A stretch of 64,000 nucleotides of DNA, from the NCBI GenBank assembly GCA_011048995.1, contig DSCS01000062.1:1-64000 (forward strand). Reading direction: 5' to 3'. Under the pieces are notes generated by a model, which had not been told where the DNA came from, ran no database searches, and saw nothing but the letters and a program-made list of their open reading frames with translations. A program made the position numbers and the translations under genes. The DNA is from Bacillota bacterium. Its GTDB lineage: Bacteria > Macinerneyibacteriota > Macinerneyibacteria > Macinerneyibacteriales > DSCS01. The stretch's first letter is position 1; each line of letters begins with the position of its first letter. Positions 18,735-28,396 of the stretch are shown here, in pieces.

Positions 18735-20475
18735 ATCCCAAAATGTTTTTTTCATATGTGTTTAAAGGCTCCGAGTGGGGAATGTTATTGATTACTTCAA
18801 TTCTTTGAGTGCAAAAATTTTTCAACTCCTCATTTGAGGTCCTTTGCATCATCAGTTCATAGGCGTTACGATAATAGGGTTCAAGGGAGATCAGGTCATA
18901 AAATGTTTTTTCAAAGGCCTCTTCTTCTGTTGTATAAGCCAACAAAGCCATTTTCAAAAACATGTACCGCGGATTATTCCCATGCAGAGCCAGCGCTTGC
19001 TCGACAGACTGCATGGCCCGGGCATGAGCTTCCGGTTTCAAAGGTGTCAACCCCGTGGAATGAAGAAGGGCCTGATAATAGACTCCCTGTGACCAAAAGA
19101 TCTTTGGGTTCTGCCGATTCAAAGCGGCTGATGATGAAAGGATCTCTTCACAAAGAGCCAATTTGACATCCCATTGGATCTGGTCGATGACCAGTAATGA
19201 GCGGACAGCCCCTTCAGCAGCAAGGGGGTTCAACGGAAGGATCCGGTAAGAGCGGTAATAATAACGGAAAGAGTCCATAAGCCTTCGTTCCGTCATCGCC
19301 TTCTCTCCGGCAAGAAAAAAGAAATGGCTCAAAAGTGTCAACATAAAATAATAGCTGATAAGAAAAACCGGCAGAAAACCTTTCTTCCAAGTCACAGCAA
19401 AAGCATAAGACTCTTTTTCTTCCCTTTTGAAGGTTGTCGGAACTGTTAAAAAAAGAGCGCCCAAAAGAAGCAGTGAAAATGATTTTTCTATGTTATTAAA
19501 GATTCCCGCAAAGAGAAGCAGAAGAAAAAGGGCCCGGTAACCTGATCGTTTGTAAAACCCGTAGATCGCATACCCCAATATCAAGGTCCCGAAAAGGCCG
19601 AAAGAGAGAAGGCTTTCCAGATAAACCGAATGCGCCATTCGCGGAAAAAGAGAATAACGGGAGTAAGTCCGCTCCTCACCGGAAAAATAATGCGGAAGCC
19701 GGTCATCAACGACGGCAGCCCCATACCCCAATACAGGCCTTTGAAGAAACATTTTGCCCGCAGCATCATAGATCTTCCCCCTTGAAAAGGCCACAGGATC
19801 TTTCACATCCCGGGAAAAACGCAGCGCAAAAAGGAGAACAGCAAACAGCAACAAAAGAAGGACAGCCTTACGCCCCCTTTTACCCAGCCGCCTGGCCATG
19901 ATCAAGGACATCATAAAAAGGAGAAGAAAGCCGGTTCGTGAAAGAGTAATAAAGAATCCTGCCGCCAAAAGAAAAGAGACAGTCCCTCTCAAGCGGGGCC
20001 CCGAGGCATCCCACATGAAAAGAGCGGCATACAACCCCGCTGCGATCCAAACCGCAGCCCAATTCGCATTCACGAATGTCGAAGGCTGACGCAATGCACC
20101 CCTTTCAATCCATTGGAAAATGAGAATCCCGGTATGAAGCAATGATGTCACGATAAGCCCCTGTGTTAAAAAAGCTTTAGAGGGGGCTTTTGTCGTCACG
20201 TAAGCGAGAAAAAGGCCCCAAAGGAGAAAATTAACCGTATCTGTGTTGGCCATTCCCGTCAAAACTGTAAAGACAAAAGAAAAAAACAAAAAGAAAATAA
20301 ACACAAAATGAGAACGTTGAAGTACGAATTTTTTCTCTTTAAGGATAAAGATGATCCCCATAAGGGGCAAAAGATACTTCACGGCATAATGCTCTCCGCC
20401 GTTCAAAAAAGAAGAGACAAAGATCACAAGCGGGATGATGATGTCACTGGTTCCAAATCTTCTTATACTCTTCAT
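18715..20475 (-). CDS. O-antigen ligase/Wzy_C-like membrane protein with C-terminal TPR-like region
   Basis: Multiple TM segments; MAHSVYLESLLSFGLFGTLI (Wzy_C-like H...L....GL.G); helical-repeat C-terminus. Confidence 0.7.
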   Translation of the reverse strand: MKSIRRFGTSDIIIPLVIFVSSFLNGGEHYAVKYLLPLMGIIFILKEKKFVLQRSHFVFIFFLFFSFVFTVLTGMANTDTVNFLLWGLFLAYVTTKAPSKAFLTQGLIVTSLLHTGILIFQWIERGALRQPSTFVNANWAAVWIAAGLYAALFMWDASGPRLRGTVSFLLAAGFFITLSRTGFLLLFMMSLIMARRLGKRGRKAVLLLLLFAVLLFALRFSRDVKDPVAFSRGKIYDAAGKMFLQRPVLGYGAAVVDDRLPHYFSGEERTYSRYSLFPRMAHSVYLESLLSFGLFGTLILGYAIYGFYKRSGYRALFLLLLFAGIFNNIEKSFSLLLLGALFLTVPTTFKREEKESYAFAVTWKKGFLPVFLISYYFMLTLLSHFFFLAGEKAMTERRLMDSFRYYYRSYRILPLNPLAAEGAVRSLLVIDQIQWDVKLALCEEILSSSAALNRQNPKIFWSQGVYYQALLHSTGLTPLKPEAHARAMQSVEQALALHGNNPRYMFLKMALLAYTTEEEAFEKTFYDLISLEPYYRNAYELMMQRTSNEELKNFCTQRIEVINNIPHSEPLNTYEKNILGFNGSLD

Positions 20476-21856
20476 ATTGCTCCCTTATTTGGGGTTTTTC
20501 TTTGGCATCAACAAATTGATTGAGCTTGTACATGGTGATAAAATGGGAATAAAGGGCTCCCCTTTCCCTGTGTAAACGCGCCTCTTTCTCCATGCGCCGA
20601 ACAGGATGGGGCGGATTTACAGTGTAATAGCGAAAAGAAGGAATAAAAGCGGCACAGAGCAGAAAAAGGGACGCTAACGCCGGCAATGATAATCCCTTTT
20701 TCCTTGTGTATTCTCTTTTTTTCTGAGCTATGCCGGCATAAGCCCAAAACAAAGCCGCCACGGAAGGAATATAAAAGGTCAAGTCAAAGACAAAATGAAG
20801 CATCAGGGCCATAAGAAGGGGGAAAAATGGCGATTTTCTCAATGACCACAGAAAAAGGCCCAAAAGAAGAAGAACGGCAATTCCGATGCCGCCCAGATCA
20901 GCCATCATCTGAAAAGGCAGCGCATGGGCATTATGGACATAATTAGCCCCCTCCAGCCTGTACAGAGGGTAGTAGAGGTCAAAATGATTCAACCCTGTCC
21001 CTGCAAGGGGGTAATCCCTGAAAATGCGCAATGCCGATACATAATTCGCATATCGGAAAAAAAGGGATTGTCCCAAACTTTCCGTGCCTCTTGTCAAAAG
21101 AAAAAAAAGTCCCCCAAGAGAGAGCCCGGCACCGGCTATGCCCCACCCCAATATTTTATTCTTTTTCAACGCAAGAATAACAATCATAAGAAATGTCAAG
21201 ACGGCGGCAATAAAAGAGCGGGTCAAAAGCAGCATCGTCCCATTGACAAGAAAGGGAATCCAATAAAGGCTTTTCTTTTCTTTCAAAAGGCGCATAAACA
21301 TAAGAAGGACAACGGCCATTAAGAAAAATGAGTAAATATTCGGCAAAGCAAACGTTCCGAAAAAACGCATCCCCCTGAGAATGGCCCGCTGAGCCGGATC
21401 CGTGACTTGTGCTAAAAGAGAGGGGTAGACAACATAATACTGAAAAGCCACATAACACGCCATAGTCAGAGAATAGAACGCCAAAAAGGGCGTCAATAAC
21501 TTTTCATCCGCCGGATCAAATACGAGAAGCGCCGTAAAAGAAAGGAAAAAAGCGGCTAAGTACTCAAAAGAAAGCGTTTTTTCAGGAGATAAAAGAGCCG
21601 CAACAAAGAGAAAAAGAAAAGCCGCCGCCGCAGGAAAAGGCAATCTCTTTTGATAAAGAAAACCGAGAAGAATCAGTAAACCGGCAAGAAGAAGGGCATA
21701 AGGAGCCAAAGGGTGCTGAACATAAACCGATCCCGTTACAAAGGGGATCCCCATGAGCAGGGCCAGATAAAATAATTTAAGGGAAATAAACAACGGCTTT
21801 AATATTTCAAAAAAAAGGGGCGCCTGTAAAGGCGCCCCCATTCTTTTGCCGGCCAT
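20444..21856 (-). CDS. O-antigen ligase/Wzy_C-like membrane protein (start codon uncertain)
   Basis: Many TM segments; NYVHNAHALPFQMMADLGGIGIAVLLLLG typical of Wzy_C; the annotated start overlaps a terminator hairpin. Confidence 0.72.
   Translation of the reverse strand: MAGKRMGAPLQAPLFFEILKPLFISLKLFYLALLMGIPFVTGSVYVQHPLAPYALLLAGLLILLGFLYQKRLPFPAAAAFLFLFVAALLSPEKTLSFEYLAAFFLSFTALLVFDPADEKLLTPFLAFYSLTMACYVAFQYYVVYPSLLAQVTDPAQRAILRGMRFFGTFALPNIYSFFLMAVVLLMFMRLLKEKKSLYWIPFLVNGTMLLLTRSFIAAVLTFLMIVILALKKNKILGWGIAGAGLSLGGLFFLLTRGTESLGQSLFFRYANYVSALRIFRDYPLAGTGLNHFDLYYPLYRLEGANYVHNAHALPFQMMADLGGIGIAVLLLLGLFLWSLRKSPFFPLLMALMLHFVFDLTFYIPSVAALFWAYAGIAQKKREYTRKKGLSLPALASLFLLCAAFIPSFRYYTVNPPHPVRRMEKEARLHRERGALYSHFITMYKLNQFVDAKEKPQIREQYEEYKKIWNQ
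21811..21838 (-). terminator. rho-independent terminator downstream of pilQ
   Basis: GGGGCGCC-TTTACA-GGCGCCCC stem (21817-21838) followed on the minus strand by TTTTTTT. Confidence 0.75.
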
Positions 21857-21857
21857 A

Positions 21858-24125
21858 TTAAAATTCCGAAGGAAGAATAATATGGGGCGTCACAAAGATA
21901 AGGATCTCTTCAGAAGCGTTTCTTTTAGTTCTGTTCTTAAAAAGCAAACCGATAATGGGAATATCCTTTAAGATCGGAACACCGCTTGTGCCGTCAGAAC
22001 TGTCACGCCTGACCAATCCGCCGATAACAGCGGTTTTGCCGTCTCCCACAAGAAGCTTTGTCTTAGCTGAATTAGTCGAGATAATCAAATCCGCTCCATC
22101 GGCGGGAGGAACCAAATCACTCACTTCGGGCATGACTTCGATGAGGACTTCGTTGGATGCGTTGATCGTAGGTTTCACATCCAGCTTGATTCCCACTTCC
22201 TGCAGCTGGCTTACCGTATTGCCGCTTTCATCTGTCATATTGATCGGTATTTTTTTACCGGAAATAAAGCTTGCGGTCTCATTATTCAAAACAGTCACTT
22301 TGGGGCTGGCCAGGATCTCCGCTTTATTTTCCGAAACCAGCATATTCAGCTTCATACTGAGATCAAAGGTGTCTAAAAGGGATGTCACGATTTGTCCGGT
22401 GTTTTGGCTTGACCCTTTCTCAAAACTGACACCTCCGCCTGAAGCGATCAAAGTGGCATCATCCCCTGTAAAAAAGGCGGTATTATCAGCTAACTGCCAA
22501 TTGATTCCTAAGCTCCCCAGGACTTCTGTGCTCACACGGATAAATTTGGATTCGATCATGACCTGGGCTGTGGGCTTATCCAGATGTTTGATCAATTCCA
22601 TGGCCTCTTCCAGGCGAGGCGTCACATCGGTCATGATCAAAGTATTGGTTCTGCCGTCCACCATGGTTGAAGCCGAAGACGTCAAAACACTTTTGACGAT
22701 CTTTTCCAAGTCGCCGGCCGAGGAATAAGAGATCGGAACGATCCTGGTCTCAACGGGCCCCATATCCTGAAGTTCGTTTTTCTTCTTTTCCGCGTCGATC
22801 TCCTGTTTGAACTCATTGGGAGTGGCTACCCTGATAATATTCCCTTTGATACGATAGGTATAACCGTTGCTTTGGAGAATCGTCGAAAGAGCCTCTTCCC
22901 AGGGGACATTGTGCAGATCAATGGTCACTTCCCCCTGTACGCTTTTGGACATGACAATGTTATACCCGGTTTCCTGGGCCAAAGCGGTCAACAACAGGGT
23001 GATATCACCCTTATGGACAGAGATCTCCTTGATAACCCCTTCATTGCGTCTCACCGGCCCGGCGGATGCCAAAGCCTCTTCTTTCATCAGGTTTTCAATC
23101 TCCATGACGATATCATCGGTGTCCCGGTAGATACGATAAGAGATATTATCATTTAAAAGAATGTCTGAAATCACATTATTCCCGGCTGTCCGGTTGTTGA
23201 CTTCCACAACGGCGCCTTTACGTACGGGAACCGTTCTTATATTCTGATCAATATAGGCGTTTTCAAAAACCAACCTGATCTTCTCTTCCTTGGGCAGCTG
23301 TTCTTCAGAATAACGGATCCATCCTTCATTTTTAAATCGGATATAGACCTTTTCGTTTTTCGTCTGGCTTTCGATCTCAGCGATTTTCATTCTTCTTATC
23401 TCGTCGGCTTTACGGAGCTTTAAAATCAGCTTGTCTCTTTTTTTATCCACTTCATAAGGGATCTCGTCTTTCAATGCCACTGTGACATTCAGGTCTTTCT
23501 CATTGACCGGAGTCAGCTGAATATGGTCGACAAGGATCCCGTCACCGTCGATGCGCTCTTTCCCTGACTTATTATCCGTTCCGAACAAGTCGATTGAGAT
23601 CTCCTTTTTCGATTCTTTCACAGTATAATTATAGCCTTCTGTTAAATCAAAGATCACAGACATCCCGCTTTCTGCCTTCGCCAAGTCGATTTTTTTCAAT
23701 TCATTGGACCCGGCCGGCATAGCCGCATTCAGAGCCGTCGTTTCAGTCAGAGCCTGAACATCGGCGATAGTAAAATGCAAAATAAGGGTATTGTCTTTCC
23801 TTTCCGGGAAATAGGGATACCATTCTTTAAGCTGTACGACGACCCGGCTCATATCCTTGTTGAACTGTGAGAACCGGACCTCATCGACTCCGGCGACATC
23901 CACGGGAATGCTTCCGACCTTTTTGGAGCTGAGTGTGGACGGGAGGTTGATGACCAATCGCAGAGGTTTTTCCAGCTTAAAGATCTCATACTTGATCTGG
24001 CCCTCAAATTCTAATTTGACGTCAAGTCCTCCGTTTATTTTTTCATAACTCACATTTTTCAATGTCGTCCCGTATAATACACTTCCCGCACATAGGAGAA
24101 TTAAGAGAATCATCCACCGTTTCAT
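21858..24125 (-). CDS. pilQ: type IV pilus secretin PilQ
   Basis: Signal peptide, AMIN-like N-terminal repeats, STN-like region (ISVHKGDITLLLTALAQETGYNIVMSKSVQGEVTIDLHNVPWEEALSTILQSNGY), secretin core (TVLNNETASFISGKKIPI...VIGGLVRRD...VPILKDIPIIGLLFKN). Confidence 0.93.
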   Translation of the reverse strand: MKRWMILLILLCAGSVLYGTTLKNVSYEKINGGLDVKLEFEGQIKYEIFKLEKPLRLVINLPSTLSSKKVGSIPVDVAGVDEVRFSQFNKDMSRVVVQLKEWYPYFPERKDNTLILHFTIADVQALTETTALNAAMPAGSNELKKIDLAKAESGMSVIFDLTEGYNYTVKESKKEISIDLFGTDNKSGKERIDGDGILVDHIQLTPVNEKDLNVTVALKDEIPYEVDKKRDKLILKLRKADEIRRMKIAEIESQTKNEKVYIRFKNEGWIRYSEEQLPKEEKIRLVFENAYIDQNIRTVPVRKGAVVEVNNRTAGNNVISDILLNDNISYRIYRDTDDIVMEIENLMKEEALASAGPVRRNEGVIKEISVHKGDITLLLTALAQETGYNIVMSKSVQGEVTIDLHNVPWEEALSTILQSNGYTYRIKGNIIRVATPNEFKQEIDAEKKKNELQDMGPVETRIVPISYSSAGDLEKIVKSVLTSSASTMVDGRTNTLIMTDVTPRLEEAMELIKHLDKPTAQVMIESKFIRVSTEVLGSLGINWQLADNTAFFTGDDATLIASGGGVSFEKGSSQNTGQIVTSLLDTFDLSMKLNMLVSENKAEILASPKVTVLNNETASFISGKKIPINMTDESGNTVSQLQEVGIKLDVKPTINASNEVLIEVMPEVSDLVPPADGADLIISTNSAKTKLLVGDGKTAVIGGLVRRDSSDGTSGVPILKDIPIIGLLFKNRTKRNASEEILIFVTPHIILPSEF

Positions 24126-24856
24126 TGGTTCCCTCCTTCGGGCTTAACCCGCTGAAGAACAATCTCTCTGGATTGGTCTTCGCTTTTTAAAGTCAATCTT
24201 CTTAATACGATTTTTTCACTTGTAATGGAAATCACTTTAGCCCCGCCGAAGACTTCCCCGACTCTGAGGATGATCCCCTTACCACCGGAATCTTCTAGAA
24301 CAGCGACACTCTCGACTCCGTACTTGATCGTTGCTTTAAAGGTAAACTTTGAAAAATCGACTTCTCCCTCCTGTGATCCGGCAAGGCCTGAAGTCAGTTT
24401 TCCGGATTTATCTTTCACGGTATCGGCAGGTAAAAGAAACGGGTCCTTTTTCCCGTGATCCTTATATTGATAGGCCTGGACAGCCTCTGTTTTCTCACTT
24501 TCCGGTTTCTTTTCAGGAGCGGGTGATGCAGCCGCTGTTTTCTTTTGGGTAGAGCTTGTCTCAGAAGCCGTCTTCTGCGTTTTCTCAGGTGATGTCTGTG
24601 CTGCAGCCTTATCCGGAGCGGCTGCAGCACTTTCGGCAGAAGCCGTTTGCGCTGGTTTTGCGTTTAATGTTTTGGTCTCTTTCATCTCAGGAGCCTCTCC
24701 GTTATCAGCAGGTTTCACCACCTGTGCAGGGGGGCGCTCTGCAGATTTGTTATCATCAGAGGAGGAGAAAAGGCCGCTGAAAAATTCGCCTATTCCACCG
24801 TTTCCGCAGGCGGTAAGAAGTCCGAGAATAAGGATGGCTAAAAGTATTTTTTTCAT
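24122..24856 (-). CDS. pilP: PilP-like pilus assembly lipoprotein
   Basis: LLTAC lipobox, low-complexity linker, YKDHGKKDPFLLP and a C-terminal PilP-like domain; position between pilO and pilQ. Confidence 0.75.
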   Translation of the reverse strand: MKKILLAILILGLLTACGNGGIGEFFSGLFSSSDDNKSAERPPAQVVKPADNGEAPEMKETKTLNAKPAQTASAESAAAAPDKAAAQTSPEKTQKTASETSSTQKKTAAASPAPEKKPESEKTEAVQAYQYKDHGKKDPFLLPADTVKDKSGKLTSGLAGSQEGEVDFSKFTFKATIKYGVESVAVLEDSGGKGIILRVGEVFGGAKVISITSEKIVLRRLTLKSEDQSREIVLQRVKPEGGNQ

Positions 24857-24865
24857 AGGTTCTCC

Positions 24866-25450
24866 TTATTTTCCTTTCTTCGTTTCATCGGCCTGAGCCT
24901 GATAGACATAGGCAACAAGGTCGAGCTTGACCCCGATGGTATGGTCATCGGAAACCGTCAACTTGCTTATGCTCAGGTTTCCTACATTGATTATACGGGA
25001 CAAACGGCTTAATTGTGAAAGAAATCGTCCGACTTTATGGTAAGTCCCCTGAAGCTGAATATCCACCTTAAATTCCAAATAATCTTCTTTGGGTATTAGT
25101 TTCCCGGGATTAAAATAGGTCAGGGTTACACCGGCTTGTTGCGAAGCATCAGTAATCTGGCGCAAAAGGGCGGGGATCTCCTGTTTGGTCGGCAGTGACT
25201 TTGAGATCCTGACGATCTCTTCTCTTTTATCTTCCAGTTCCTGCTTCAGCTCAGGGATTTTTTTACTGAGAGCGATCAGCCGTTTGACTTCGTTCTCTTC
25301 TTTTTCGATCTTCTGTTTCAATTCGCCGATTTCTTCCCGCTGAGGGCCGATAACATTCAGGTAAAAGAGCACCAAAAGAGCCACTCCGATAAGGATACCG
25401 AAGAGAATCTTCTGATATTTCGGATCGTTTAAATTAAATCCTTCAGCCAT
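24866..25450 (-). CDS. pilO: PilO-like pilus assembly protein
   Basis: Single N-terminal TM, coiled coil, LPTKQEIPALLRQITDASQQAGVTLTYFNPGK, TYHKVGRFLSQLSRLSRIINVGNLSI. Confidence 0.9.
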   Translation of the reverse strand: MAEGFNLNDPKYQKILFGILIGVALLVLFYLNVIGPQREEIGELKQKIEKEENEVKRLIALSKKIPELKQELEDKREEIVRISKSLPTKQEIPALLRQITDASQQAGVTLTYFNPGKLIPKEDYLEFKVDIQLQGTYHKVGRFLSQLSRLSRIINVGNLSISKLTVSDDHTIGVKLDLVAYVYQAQADETKKGK

Positions 25451-25458
25451 GTCCCCTC

Positions 25459-26019
25459 CTACCTGAAATCAGGCTTGATGACGCAACTCATATCAAAGGC
25501 TGACGTCAAAACATCCTGATCTCCAACTTTTTGATTTTGCTCTTTTACTTCACCTATTTCCACAGTATTAAAGAATTCCGATCTCTCCAGGCTTTCGGCA
25601 AAATCCGATACAAGATAATTATTCATCCCGACGCCGTTGACTTTTAAATTATTGCGGTTCAAGTCCAACGAGGTCAGCCAGGTACTGTCAGGGATACGGA
25701 TAAGAATATCCTCCAAAAGTTTCGGAGCGAAGGTGCGTCCTTTATCCAGTTTGCTGAGAAGTTGAAATTTTTTGTCAATATCCTTGAGCTGATTACTCAG
25801 AGTCTTGTACTCCTGATCGAACTTCACATATCTCTTCTTTTCATTACTGACTTCCGTAAAATCTTTATTCAGCTTGCTGATCACACGCAGATTATTGAGG
25901 TAAAATAGAATCAGAATAATGATTACCCCGGCAAAAGCCAAAATAACAGAAAAAGCGCCTATAGGAATATTCCGCCTTCCCCGCCGCTCTTCTTTGGGAA
26001 TAAGATTTATCTCTAACAT
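25459..26019 (-). CDS. pilN: PilN-like pilus assembly protein
   Basis: MLEINLIPKE N-terminus, single TM, coiled coil, LLEDILIRIPDSTWLTSLDLNRNNLKVNG. Confidence 0.9.
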   Translation of the reverse strand: MLEINLIPKEERRGRRNIPIGAFSVILAFAGVIIILILFYLNNLRVISKLNKDFTEVSNEKKRYVKFDQEYKTLSNQLKDIDKKFQLLSKLDKGRTFAPKLLEDILIRIPDSTWLTSLDLNRNNLKVNGVGMNNYLVSDFAESLERSEFFNTVEIGEVKEQNQKVGDQDVLTSAFDMSCVIKPDFR

Positions 26020-26020
26020 A

Positions 26021-27031
26021 TCATCTCACCTTCCTCATGGCCAATCCGATACAGACCGAAAGGGCCGGCCCAACTTTCTGGAGCTGAGGCAAAAGTTCCG
26101 CAGGAGCTTTCACAAACTCTACCGGGTTGAAAACTTCAATATCCGAGGCATCCATTTCATTCTTTAAAAAATCCATCAGGCCCGGAGTCAACGATCCTCC
26201 CCCTGTCAATATCCCTTTGTTGATCATCAACGGGGCAGTCCCCTTAATATATTCCAGGGAACGCTTCATCTGATTGCTTAAATTCTGATTTGTAGCGTCA
26301 AAAAGCTCTTCCAGATCTGAAGCGCTTTTCTCTTCTCCCAATTTTATCCGCTCAGCGACTTCGTAATTGACACCCAGTTCCTTGGCGATGACATCGGTAT
26401 AATGATTGCCTCCCACGGGGATCTCACGGACAAATTTAGGAACCCCGTTAACGACAATGCTGAAACTCGTCTTTTCCGCCCCGATATCCGCAATGAAAAC
26501 AGTTCCTGATAATGGCCCGTGAATGGCCTGATAGGCGTTCTGAATAGCCATGGCAGCCGTATCCACGGCCAAAGGGACAAGTCCCAGGCTTTTCAGCAGA
26601 TTAACGCGGCTGTTCACCACTTCTTTTTTGGCAGCAGCGATTAAAACGTCAGAGCGTCCGCCTTCTTCAGAAACAATAGAAAAATCGTAAAAAATGTCCT
26701 CCCTTTCATAAGGAATATGATTGGGAAATTCGTATTCTAATGTATTCCTTACTTTTTCTTCCCCCACGGCATCAATTGTCACAGCTTTTAAAATCAGGTT
26801 TCTTCCGGAAATAGATATTGATAAATTTTTGTTTTTGATTTTCCGGTTTGTGAAGACAGTTCGGATCACTTCCTCCACAAGATTGGTATCCATGATCTCT
26901 CCCTCCACGATACTCTCGCGGGAAAGAAGGTCATAACCGAAATTTTTTACTTCGATGTCTTTGGATGAAACCTTGATGTCTACGGCCTTCACACTGTAGG
27001 AGCCGATATCCAATCCAATCAATTTTTTCAT
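26021..27031 (-). CDS. pilM: type IV pilus assembly ATPase-like PilM
   Basis: IGLDIGSYSVKAV, FPNHIPY, DIGAEKTSFSIV, ILTGGGSLTPGL. Confidence 0.93.
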   Translation of the reverse strand: MKKLIGLDIGSYSVKAVDIKVSSKDIEVKNFGYDLLSRESIVEGEIMDTNLVEEVIRTVFTNRKIKNKNLSISISGRNLILKAVTIDAVGEEKVRNTLEYEFPNHIPYEREDIFYDFSIVSEEGGRSDVLIAAAKKEVVNSRVNLLKSLGLVPLAVDTAAMAIQNAYQAIHGPLSGTVFIADIGAEKTSFSIVVNGVPKFVREIPVGGNHYTDVIAKELGVNYEVAERIKLGEEKSASDLEELFDATNQNLSNQMKRSLEYIKGTAPLMINKGILTGGGSLTPGLMDFLKNEMDASDIEVFNPVEFVKAPAELLPQLQKVGPALSVCIGLAMRKVR

Positions 27032-27046
27032 GTTTCCTCCTAGTTT

Positions 27047-28396
27047 CTATAATAGTTTATCGTTTTGCCTGTAAAAGTCAAGGTCAATATCCAACTCCTT
27101 TGCCTTTTTCATCAATGTATTACGATGAATTCCCAATAAGCCGGCGGATTTCGAAAGATTTCCGCCGCATTTCTCCAAAACACTCTTTATATGCTCGCAT
27201 TCTACTTCCTGTAATGTTTTTATCCCTTCTTCATTATTGATTATATTCCAATTTTGGGGATTTTTCAATAAATATCGCTCTTCACTGACAATGAGGTTGA
27301 TGATGAGGTTTTCCAGCTCACGGACATTCCCCGGCCAGTAATGGCGCTTCAGTTGATTGGCCTCTTTTTCACTCAAAGAAATATTTTTTCCGTACTTTCT
27401 GTTGTAAAACTCTAAAAAATAGGTGATCAGCGGGCCGATGTCCTCGGGGCGCTCTCTTAAAGGGGGCAATTCGATAGGAAAGACTTTCAATCTGTAATAA
27501 AGATCCTCACGGAACAAGCCCTCTTTTACGCTTTGGCCCAGATCTTTATTGGTTGTGGCAATGATCTTGATATCCAGAATCCGCGGTGTGACTTCTCCCA
27601 CACGCTGTATTTCCTTCTCCTGAAGAACACGCAAAAGTTTGGATTGGATATGAAGGGGGATTTCTGAAATCTCATCCAGAAGGATCGTGCTTCGGTCGGC
27701 ATATTCCAGCTTGCCTTTTCTGTCGCTGTCTGCGCCTGTGAAAGAGCCCTTTTTATAGCCGAAGAGTTCCGATTCGATGAGGGTTTCCGGAATGGCGGTG
27801 CAAAAGACCTTGACAAAAGGCGAAGAGCGCCGGGGGCTCATTTCATGAATATACTCTGCAACCAGTTCTTTGCCTGTCCCGCTCTCCCCGGACAAAAGGA
27901 CGGTGACATCATTTTCAGAGGCTTTTCGGGCACGGGCCATGGCTTTTTCAAAAAGAGAGGATTTATAGATGATCTTTTTTGCCGGAGCTGTGCTTTGCTC
28001 ATACTGCTCGACTCTGGATTGAAGTTCGCGGGTATGTTCTGTTTTCTTTAATACCAGTTCCAACTCATCAAAATTAAGGGGTTTGGTCAAATAATCATAG
28101 GCCCCTAATTTCATAGCCAGAACAGCGTCGTCTGTATTTGCATAAGCGGTCACAATAATGACATCGCAGGAAAGTTTGCGTTTTTTGACTTGTTGAAGCA
28201 AAAGAAGTCCATTCATCTCTTTCAATCTGTAGTCGGTGATAAGGACGTCAATACCGCTCTCTCTGTCTAAAACCTGGAGAGCTTTGGCGCCGTCATCGGC
28301 CTCAAGGACCTCGTATCCCAGAGAAGAGACAAAACGTTTCATATATTTCAGCTGTGTCACTTCGTCTTCAACGATGAGTACTTTCATACTTTTCAA
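27047..28396 (-). CDS. sigma54-dependent response regulator (NtrC family)
   Basis: Receiver (VEDE, LITDYRLKEMNG), AAA+ (GESGTGKE, GYKKGSFTGADSDRKGK), Fis-type HTH. Confidence 0.93.
   Translation of the reverse strand: MKSMKVLIVEDEVTQLKYMKRFVSSLGYEVLEADDGAKALQVLDRESGIDVLITDYRLKEMNGLLLLQQVKKRKLSCDVIIVTAYANTDDAVLAMKLGAYDYLTKPLNFDELELVLKKTEHTRELQSRVEQYEQSTAPAKKIIYKSSLFEKAMARARKASENDVTVLLSGESGTGKELVAEYIHEMSPRRSSPFVKVFCTAIPETLIESELFGYKKGSFTGADSDRKGKLEYADRSTILLDEISEIPLHIQSKLLRVLQEKEIQRVGEVTPRILDIKIIATTNKDLGQSVKEGLFREDLYYRLKVFPIELPPLRERPEDIGPLITYFLEFYNRKYGKNISLSEKEANQLKRHYWPGNVRELENLIINLIVSEERYLLKNPQNWNIINNEEGIKTLQEVECEHIKSVLEKCGGNLSKSAGLLGIHRNTLMKKAKELDIDLDFYRQNDKLL

Noticed and set aside
21955-22728. 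257-aa plus-strand ORF
   Set aside because: Lies entirely antisense to the clear secretin gene pilQ; no family motif, so a shadow ORF.
24122-24856. Ala/Lys/Glu/Thr-rich repeats in PilP as an interesting repeat element
   Set aside because: Ordinary low-complexity periplasmic linker between lipobox and PilP domain.
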